NCBI GenBank assembly: GCA_030141605.1
Contig: JAQGDQ010001456.1
Span: forward strand, 1 to 40,250
From: Tubiluchus corallicola
Lineage: Eukaryota > Priapulida > Priapulimorpha > Priapulimorphida > Tubiluchidae
Length of the DNA: 40,250 nucleotides
Direction: 5' to 3'
Of this stretch, positions 32,763-40,250 are shown piece by piece. A program made the translations under genes and the position numbers. The first letter of the stretch is position 1; every line of letters begins with the position of its first letter. The notes beneath the pieces are model-generated. The model had not been told where the DNA came from and searched no databases. It worked only from the letters and a program-made list of their open reading frames with translations.

Positions 32763-32915
32763 AATAATGCTTTAAATAATACTAAGACCAGGACGGTAAA
32801 ATTTCAGCATTTATTGCACAGGCATTTGCAGTCATACAGTAACTAAACTCAAAGCACTGTGCAACAAATGCTGAAACTTTACCATCACGATCTTAGTATT
32901 ATTTAAAACATTATT
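32763..32915. repeat. foldback hairpin, 59-bp arms
   Basis: 32763-32821 (AATAATGCTTTAAATAATAC... CAGCATTTATTGCACAG) pairs with 32857-32915 with few mismatches, around a loop of 35 bp. Probably a small MITE. Confidence 0.85.
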
Positions 32916-33097
32916 CAATCAATCAATGAATCAATCAATTTATTTCACTCCAGCAATACATATACAATACATCAACATACAATATTATTGAAACAAAAAG
33001 AAACAGTATAGGTAAAAAAACGTTGATGAAGTCAAATTAACCAAATAAAAGAGTTGCTGTATGACACCTTGAAAGCTTGGCTTGTTAGGGTGGCACA

Positions 33098-33660
33098 AAT
33101 GAGTGAATGAAAGAATGGTTAGGGTTAGTAGACATGATGGAATGAAAAAAAATAGTAAGATTAGGGATAGGAAGAAGGAAAGGAGGGGAGGATGAGTGAA
33201 TGAAAGAATGGTTAGGGTTAGTAGACATGATGGAATGGAAAAAAATAGTAAGATTAGGGATAGGAAGAAGGAAAGGGGGGGAGGAGGGGAGGATGAGTGA
33301 ATGAAAGAATGGTTAGGGTTAGTAGACATGATGGAATGGAAAAAAATAGTAAGATTAGGGATAGGAAGAAGGAAAGGAGGGGAGGATGAGTGAATGAAAG
33401 AATGCTTAGGGTTAGTAGACATGATGGAATGGAAAAAATAGTAAGATTAGGGATAGGAAGAAGGAAAGGAGGGGAGGATGAGTGAATGAAAGAATGGTTA
33501 GGGTTAGTAGACATGATGGAATGAAAAAAAATAGTAAGATTAGGGATAGGAAGAAGGAAGGGAGGGGAGGATGAGTGAATGAAAGAATGGTTAGGGTTAG
33601 TAGACATGATGGAATGGAAAAAAAACAGTAAGATTAGGGATAGGAAGAAGGAAAAGAGGA
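33098..33660. repeat. 93-bp minisatellite, about 6 copies
   Basis: The unit contains GATGAGTGAATGAAAGAATG, GTTAGGGTTAGTAGACATGA and TAGTAAGATTAGGGATAGGA. Starts at 33191, 33292, 33385, 33477 and 33570, with one unit longer by 8 bp of GGGGAGGA. Each unit holds one GGTTAGGGTTAG telomere-like core. Confidence 0.95.
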
Positions 33661-33894
33661 GAAGAAACGACCATTATTGAAATTCAGTACCACCAAGAAC
33701 CTGTTTAAACGATGTTGTGCTGCTGCTATAGTATTTTCATACAATTCGACAATACGGTCGCTTACACTCAACAACGACCCACACAATTTACTTAACGCGG
33801 TTAGTAATGGCAGGCTAGCAAATAAAAGTAATCCCAGCACATACACCTTATCTCAACCATGTAAATATCCGTACGCATTATGGCAAATGAAACA

Positions 33895-34025
33895 ACCGAA
33901 GGGTACTTTTTCTCAGTAGTCACCCATCCACTTGATTACCTGTCTCGGTACTGCTTAACTCAATCGAAAGTACCTTCTGACTGTTTGATCTACACGCACA
34001 GGCAATATATCAACGTCATAGTTGT
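33895..34025 (-). rRNA. 5S rRNA-like relic 1 (pseudogene or 5S-derived SINE)
   Basis: On the minus strand the sequence contains GAGTTAAGCAGTACC (like the 5S box A region AGCTAAGCAG), then CAAGTGGATGGGTGACTACTG (like the box C region TACTTGGATGGGTGACCGCCTG), followed by a G/A-rich GAGAAAAAGTACCC where 5S has GGGAATACC. The upstream part (ATGACGTTGATATATTGCC, GATCAAACAGTC) loosely tracks the 5S 5' half. Too diverged to be functional. Confidence 0.5.
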
Positions 34026-34207
34026 AGATTAAATTAAAGATATTTATTACAAAAGAAGTGTTTTTGCAGTTCGAAAAATTCGGCACTCGATATACCTAGT
34101 CTACCTGAGTTGACCATTAATGGTAATTACTAAGCCTAATTAATTAACAATGATCATTCTCTTAGATAAGACACTAAACACGCCCGGATGTATGAATAGC
34201 AGGGTAG

Positions 34208-34345
34208 CGTGACAGATAGCAACACCCCGAAACCCAGCTTTCGAAATGTCACCTATCCATCTACTAGCCTGATTTGGCATTTCTTAACTTTCTAGTACAG
34301 ATTCTAGTAGTGTATTCTTGACGTAGCTTGTCCATATTTAAAAAA
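34208..34345 (-). rRNA. 5S rRNA-like relic 2 (pseudogene or 5S-derived SINE)
   Basis: Minus strand: AGAATCTGTACTAGAAAGTTAAG, in the place of the 5S GATCTCGTCTGATCTCGGAAGTTAAG region; then AGGCTAGTAGATGGATAGGTGA, in the place of GGTTAGTACTTGGATGGGTGA; then GGGTTTCGGGGTGTTGC near the 3' end. Same orientation as relic 1, about 320 bp away. Diverged, not functional. Confidence 0.5.
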
Positions 34346-34349
34346 ATTA

Positions 34350-35450
34350 TAAATTAAACTTACTTGAAACATATAACTGATCACTCAATCATGATTTGTT
34401 GTTTTTCATTTTCAAAAACTTCCCCTCTAGTATAATAATATTTTTAATACTTCCCACCCGTATTTATATTTGTATATATTGTAATATTTTATCTGTATAT
34501 ATTGTATTTTTTTCCTCTACTAATTCTAGTGGCCTATCATAAGCTAGCTTCTTAGGTCTCTAGCGCAGAATTCATGAATTGTATCATATTTTTGTATTAA
34601 CAAAAACTGATTATCGTGCGCATGTAATGTAATGTATATGTTTATTGCGAAATAAATCTACTAAATCTTAATCTTAAATCTTAATCTTAGCTCTAATGCC
34701 TCTAGAGTACCTCTAATACAGAAATACAATGACTGTCTTTCTCAGACAAAAATGAGATTGTTCAAGCGTGATTGGACATCTGGTTTATAAACTGGTAGCA
34801 TCTTGAAAGTATTTTAAGTACTACACAACACAATAGATTTAAAAAAAAATCGTTTGTTAATATCTGGTTACAAGCAGACGACCTTTAGTTTACTATATTT
34901 TGAAGTTATGTTGTGACTTCAAGAATTTCTTGAACATTGTAACTTCAAAACTTCAACATCAGCTTTTTGCGCAATTTTGATATCTAGCAAAATAATAACT
35001 TTTTGTCTTTATCGCGTTTGCTGTTTGTGCAATTTTTTGCTTCCGGTGAAACCAAATTCTCTGTTGACCATTATAAACGTTGTCCATTCATGTATAGCAC
35101 TGCAAGAGATAGCATATCGTAATTGAACACTCGTTTGCTATAGATTCTATTCACTCGAATCTCAAGAGAGTAGTTACCTCTTCTCGTAGTTACTTCAGGA
35201 AAACAAGGTTGGCATGAAAAGGTTAAATGATGAAAATGTAATATTCAGTAAAACTCCTTTTGTATCGACCACTTTAGTGATAAGCTATCTGTTGTGAAGA
35301 CTCTTGTGCGCTGAACTTGCAGCTAAAACTTTTAAAGTCGCTGCAGGCTAAGCCTCCATTATCATAATTAAGATTATTGACTATTGTAGTGTTCAAAAAT
35401 TACGTACGCGGGGCTACAGAAAGGGCTTTAAGATGTGCAAAGATGATTTG
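34350..35450. other. unique spacer with possible retroposon tail
   Basis: 34612-34690 reads ATGTTTATTGCGAAATAAAT followed by CTTAATCTTAAATCTTAATC repeats, which looks like a LINE or SINE 3' tail. The rest is AT-rich with no gene seen. Confidence 0.35.
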
Positions 35451-35461
35451 AAGTGTTTCGT

Positions 35462-36028
35462 GATTGTTTCGTCGCCATGCTGCAACAACTGCGCATGCGT
35501 GAGAGACATTCGTCACATCGTCGTGATTGTTTTGTCGCCATGCTGCAACAACTGCGCATGCGTGAGAGATATTCGTCACATCGTCGGGATTGTTTTGTCG
35601 CCATGCTGCAACAACTGCGCATGCGTGAGAGACATTCGTCACATCGTCGTGATTGTTTTGTCGCCATGCTGCAACAACTGCGCATGCGTGAGAGACATTC
35701 GTCACATCGTCGTGATTGTTTTGTCGCCATGCTGCAACAACTGCGCATGCGTGAGAGACATTCGTCACATCGTCGGGATTGTTTTGTCGCCATGCTGCAA
35801 CAACTGCGCATGCGTGAGAGACATTCGTCACATCGTCGTGATTGTTTTGTCGCCATGCTGCAACAACTGCGCATGCGTGAGAGACATTCGTCACATCGTC
35901 GTGATTGTTTTGTCGCCATGCTGTAACAACTGCGCATGCGTGAGAGACATTCGTCACATCGTCGTGATTGTTTTGTCGCCATGCTGTAACAACTGCGCAT
36001 GCGTGAGAGACATTCGTCACATCGTCGG
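35462..36028. repeat. 63-bp minisatellite, 9 copies
   Basis: The unit GTCGCCATGCTGCAACAACT, GCGCATGCGTGAGAGACATT, CGTCACATCGTCGTGATTGTTTT is repeated every 63 bp from 35471 to 35975 and onward. Copies are nearly identical (GTGATT/GGGATT, GCAACA/GTAACA). The period is a multiple of three, so open frames on both strands are artefacts. Confidence 0.97.
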
Positions 36029-36029
36029 A

Positions 36030-37290
36030 ACCAGTTATTAAATTCAGTTGTAATATATTTTTTTTTCTTATTTTCCCTTGATCCTTGGACGTTTTATTTT
36101 GTAACATTTTGAAAATTATTTTGATTTACACATTTTGATGATTCTCTTTTGTGATTTTCGTTAAAAACGTGTCCATCGTTACAAAAAGGAAAAAGGAAGA
36201 TTTTTTTACAAACTATCGCTTACATACTGCCTTTTTGCGTGCAGGACTTCAATCGGCAGTCACGCTGTATAAAACATGTAAATTTAAACTCCCGCGATGA
36301 CCGTTAGATGCAGCCATTTTCACGACAGGTCATTTGAAACAAGTTTAGATAACATTTTGTAAAGTTTCAAAAAATAATCAGAGCATTCGTATCGCACAAG
36401 TCACTAACTAGATAAAATTTAAAATTACTGTATCTTGTCAATAAGATTAAAAATACGTTTTTTGGTTAGTGAGTGGTGCACCCTGGAGGGTGAGTCAGCG
36501 ACATTTTACCAATAGGTGAAAACATTTTAAATAATTAATAATTTTCTTTTCTAGTTACATAAGTCTTTCTAGCAGATAAGCGAAAATCTAAGTAATATAG
36601 ATTTGCACGGAAAATCTTTAGAGACATAATTTAACATTTCCTTTTCTTCCCTTGATTTACGTTTGGTGCATGACGTCATGTAATGGCGCCATCGGAACAG
36701 TATTGCGGGAGATTTGAAATGAAAACAAACTAAAATTCCTTTCAGTGCGAGTACAATATACGCATAAAATTGCTATAAAGTAATATAATTTCTTAAGACA
36801 ATTTTTCTGAAACCTACTTCTGGTACCCCTTTTCTTGTCCTTTAAGATCAACGAACAAATTACACCGAATGTTAGACTTACTCTCCAATCTCGCCTAAGT
36901 GACGTAATTCATAGTTACTATAGTTACTATAGTTACAACATTCGCATTCCCATTTTTAACATTTTCTAGGCTCACGATATTCAAGCATCCGCCCAATCCG
37001 AGTCTCTGTGACGCGTTTAATATATTTTGGCTTCATTGTCAAGAGTTTGGAAGCCAAATTTGCAAGGAATACATGAAATGAATTCGCTTAACAGGCTGCT
37101 TATATGAATAGAAGGAAAATTACCAGCCAACGCAGGATACAATTATTGCCAGGCATAAGAGTTTGGCTTTTTGAAAATCAACATCAGAAATTAAATTGCG
37201 CTTAAATAAGCCAAGCGTTTTGGGGTAATTTAGCCAACACGCAAGGATAGTTAAACTTAATGATTCTTAGTTGAGTTTTGAAATGGCTGC
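36030..37290. other. unique spacer
   Basis: A perfect CRE palindrome TGACGTCA at 36671-36678 is followed by ATGGCGCCAT. ATAGTTACT is repeated near 36911-36934. No gene recognised. Confidence 0.4.
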
Positions 37291-38420
37291 TTGTTAGTAA
37301 AGTGAAATTTGTCTTAGCAGTGACATGTGACAGTTCATGTAGTAATTAATGTCAATGCTGTTGTCGTTGTTGGTGCTGTTGTTGTTGTTGTTATTGTGGT
37401 TGCCACTGTTGTTGCCTTTGTTATCATTGTCGTTGACGCTGGTGCTGTTGCTGTTGTTGTTGTCATCATTGTTGTCGCTGCTGCTACTGCTATTATTATC
37501 ATTGTTGTTATTGTCATTGTCGTTGTTGCTGCTGTTGTTGTTGTTGTTGTCGCTGTTATTGCTGCTGTTGCTGTTGTAGTCGTCATCGTTGCTGATGCTG
37601 TTGTTGCTGCTGTTGTTGTTATTGTCGTTGTCGCTGCTACTATTGCTGTTGTTGGTGTGGTTGCTTGTTGGTAAACTGAAATTTGTCTTAGCAGTGACAT
37701 GTGACAGTTCATGTAGTAATTAATGTCAATGCTTTAATGTATTTTTGGTTAAAACAACGACATTGTTTAACGTTGTTGATACGTTATGGATAGCAGTGGC
37801 AGCAGTTGTAGCAATAGTAGTGTTGGCTACACTTAAATTCCTGTTTGTGCTTTGCCAGTACTAAGCGTCTTTGTTGTTTATCTTGTTGTTGATGTTACTG
37901 TCGCTTTTATGCTGTCCTGCTGCCGCTGTTGTTGTCATTGTTCTTATTGTCGTTGTCGCTGGTGATACTGCTGCTGTTGTTGTTGTCATTGTCGCTGTTG
38001 TTGCTGTTGTTGTCGTTGTTGTCGCTGTTATTGCTGCTGTTGCTGTTGTCGTCGTTGTTGTCGTTGTTGGTGCTGCTGTTGCTGTTATTGTCGTTGTCGC
38101 TGCTATTATGGCTGTTGTTATTGTCATCGTTGTTGTCGCTGCTGCTACTGCTATTGTTATCATTGTTGTCGTTGTCGTTGTTGTCACTGTTGGTGCTGTT
38201 GTTGTCGTTGTCATTGTTGTCGCTGCTGCTATTGCTATTGTTGTCATTGTTGTTATTGTCGTTACCGCTGCTACTATTGCTGTTGTTATTGTCATCGTGG
38301 TTGTCGCTGCTGCTATTGCTATTCTTATCATTGTTGTCATTGTCGTTGTCGTTGTTGTCGCTGTTGGTGTTGGTTTTTTGTCATTGTTGCTGCTGCTACC
38401 GTTGCTGCTAAACCGCACTC
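37291..38420. repeat. GTT/GCT trinucleotide arrays bracketed by a duplicated 70-bp segment
   Basis: 37345-37665 and 37915-38400 are imperfect GTT, GCT, GTC and ATT triplets. A segment of about 70 bp (TGAAATTTGTCTTAGCAGTG + ACATGTGACAGTTCATGTAG...) occurs at 37291-37359 and again at 37666-37732, so one array plus flank has been duplicated. The long hydrophobic Val/Leu or Thr frames are repeat artefacts. Confidence 0.93.
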
Positions 38421-38624
38421 CGTGTTCTCTGTTTTTTACTAACAAGAGTAGCGGCCATTCAACTGGTGCATAATGTATCATCACATTAAACTACACGTAG
38501 TCACTGACGGTGCTGGTGTTTTGTCATTGTTGCTGCTGCTACAGTTGTTGCTGCTACCGTTGCTTCTAGACCGCAAACCGTGTTCTCGAGTAGTACATGG
38601 TACAAGAGTAGCGGTCTTTCAACT

Positions 38625-39150
38625 GGTACATAATGTGTATTGCATTGATACATTCATCACATTAAAATGGTACATAATGTGTACTGCATTGATGCATTCA
38701 TCACATCAAAATGGTACATAATGTGCACTGCATTGATGCATTCATCATATTAAAATGGTACACAATGTGTACTGCATTGATACATTCATCACATTAAAAT
38801 GGTACATAATGTGTACTGCATTGATACATTCATCACATTAAAATGGTACATAATGTGTACTGCATTGATACATTCATCACATTAAAATGATACATAATGT
38901 GCACTGCATTGATGCATTCATCACATTAAAATGGTACATAATGTGTACTGCATTGATGCATTCATCACATCAAAATGGTACATAATGTGCACTGCATTGA
39001 TGCATTCATCATATTAAAATGGTACACAATGTGTACTGCATTGATACATTCATCACATTAAAATGATACATAATGTGCACTGCATTGATGCATTCATCAT
39101 ATTAAAATGCTACATAATGTGCACTGCATTGATACATTCATCACATTAAA
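38625..39150. repeat. 44-bp minisatellite, about 12 copies
   Basis: The unit GGTACATAATGTGTACTGCA + TTGATGCATTCATCACATTAAAAT is repeated with linked variants (GTGTACTGCATTGATAC versus GTGCACTGCATTGATGC). Upstream, a segment with GAGTAGCGGCCATTCAACTG is present twice (near 38446 and 38605), so the array grew from a duplicated leader. Confidence 0.95.
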
Positions 39151-39159
39151 CTACACCCA

Positions 39160-39690
39160 GTCACTGGACGCAGCACACCAGAAGCTCAACCTACTTGTCA
39201 TACAACTCAGGATTCTGTCACGTCGGTTTAAATTAAGCCTAGAGAAATGCGTGTAGAAAGTTGATTACCCTAATGAGGCTCATGTAAAGCAGCGCTCGTG
39301 ACGTGGCAACAGCAACAGCATCAGCATCAGCAGCAGCATCTCGTGATTGAGTTACTGGTCATCTGTTTCTTAACAAGCCAATAACAGTTGAGAAACGCCT
39401 TGGAAATCTAAATTTGTTTTCCCCGGACGCAATGAGAGCTCTTAATTAGTGATGACACGATTGAATAAGCGCGTTGATTACTAGATAAATTTCATTTTTA
39501 GTCGAGATAACGGCCATTTAATCGAGAAAAATGTGTAAAATTACCAACGAAAACTATTTACAAAGTTTAATCGAAGCTTTACTTGCTGGTTTAGTCATTT
39601 ATTGCAAAAGAAATCAAACGTTATAATATTACAATGCGAAACGTCTTTAGCCACAGATTAGAGTGCACTTGTCGTGTATATGCAAATTTC
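39160..39690. other. unique spacer
   Basis: Short CAGCAACAGCATCAGCATCA run near 39309. Otherwise unique, with no gene seen. Confidence 0.4.
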
Positions 39691-39699
39691 CACAAAAAG

Positions 39700-39935
39700 A
39701 AGACGACGAAGAAAAAGAATAAGAAGAGAATGGTGATGATGACGACGATGATGATGACGATGACAGCGACGATGATGATAATGATGACGAGATATTAACC
39801 GATTGACAAAGGCCTCAATAGTGAAACAAAGAAGTTTCGTTTTATTTGTTGCAAATATATCATGTATGTCATATATAATATGATGATATGATATATGATA
39901 TACATGATATATACACAACAAATAATATATAGATA
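39700..39935. repeat. GAA/GAT-rich and ATGATATAT-rich low-complexity sequence
   Basis: GAAGA/GATGAC triplets (39700-39792) are followed by alternating TATGATATATGATATACATG (39860-39935). Confidence 0.8.
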
Positions 39936-39942
39936 TATTATA

Positions 39943-40230
39943 TTATGTTGTGTTGTGTTGTGTTGTGTTGTGTTGTGTTGTGTTGTGTTATGTTATGTTA
40001 TGTTATGTTATGTTATGTTATGTTATGTTATGTTATGTTATGTTATGTTATGTTATGTTATGTTATGTTATGTTATGTTATGTTATGTTATGTTATGTTA
40101 TGTTATGTTATGTTATGTTATGTTATGTTATGTTATGTTATGTTATGTTATGTTATGTTATGTTATGTTATGTTATGCTATGCTATGCTATGCTATGCTA
40201 TGTTATGTGATGTGATGTGATGTGATATGA
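39943..40230. repeat. (TGTTG)n/(TGTTA)n pentanucleotide satellite near the window end
   Basis: Blocks TGTTG, TGTTA, TGCTA, then TGTGA. It is the reverse-complement family of the CACAA and CATAA blocks at 14030-14460, with the same order of variants when read on the opposite strand. It ends at about 40230, about 20 bp before the window edge. Confidence 0.95.
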
Positions 40231-40250
40231 TGTCTTACTTTAAGCCTGCT

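Noticed and set aside
33634-33846. Minus-strand frame starting MYVLGLLLFASLPLLTALS, like a signal peptide, considered as exon 1 of the receptor
   Set aside because: The available donors (after TTAA and after GAGT) give phases 1 and 0, but the 22639-22841 exon needs phase 2. The rest of the frame is unlike receptor N-termini and runs into a minisatellite.
35400-36107. Overlapping long frames on both strands
   Set aside because: 63-bp tandem repeat; simultaneous openness in several frames is expected from the period.
37327-38484. Hydrophobic Val/Leu-rich frames resembling membrane proteins
   Set aside because: Trinucleotide repeat artefact.

Overview
The window is animal nuclear DNA. It carries spliced exons with GT..AG borders and conserved phases, a eukaryotic tRNA gene with internal Pol III boxes and a T-run terminator, non-LTR retrotransposon tails, TTAA-, TA- and 8-bp-TSD DNA-transposon relics, and a very large load of micro- and minisatellites. 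The only clear host protein gene is a GRD-like (invertebrate alpha-type) GABA-A receptor subunit. This fits an invertebrate, probably a protostome or other non-vertebrate bilaterian. The sequence alone does not settle the species. There is no bacterial-style gene organisation.

Main gene: six exons on the minus strand (22841-22639, 21037-20970, 16836-16589, 11838-11756, 10679-10530, 5287-5135) join in frame. They encode about 300 residues of a Cys-loop receptor, from the N-terminal helix to the start of M2. Three exon lengths (68, 83 and 153 bp) equal those I know from vertebrate GABA-A genes. The signal-peptide exon should lie to the right of 22841, and the M2-M4 exons to the left of 5135. 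I could not find either in the window.

Layout. 1-2766: a region closed by perfect 417-bp inverted arms, with two or three weak plus-strand lysine-rich exon candidates inside. 2895-3283: a broken TTAA-type MITE. 3285-3650: a LINE 3' tail. 3691-4937: an 83-bp satellite. 5135-22841: the receptor gene. Its introns are packed with a GTGAA satellite, a hAT-like element, a 75-bp minisatellite, a foldback element, a LINE copy with a 14-bp TSD, a 165-bp duplication, two large pentanucleotide satellites, an intact TTAA MITE, tRNA-Arg(TCG) on the opposite strand, and a candidate nested first exon at 15833. 22984-27823: TACC/TGCC, 93-bp, GA and 28-bp arrays, plus a 140-bp MITE. 28500-31600: a 137-bp hairpin, two more LINE tails and a dispersed repeat. 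32200-34350: a tRNA-derived SINE, a foldback, a 93-bp array and two 5S rRNA-like relics. 35462-40230: a 63-bp array, trinucleotide repeats, a 44-bp array and a pentanucleotide array that runs nearly to the window end.

No new enzymatic or defence system is visible. The items most worth a second look are the altered M1-M2 selectivity segment of the receptor, the 5S-like relics, minisatellites in which every unit carries an AP-1-like or NRF1-like site, the higher-order structure of the pentanucleotide satellite, the nested exon candidates, and the perfect inverted repeat at the window edge, which may be an assembly artefact.
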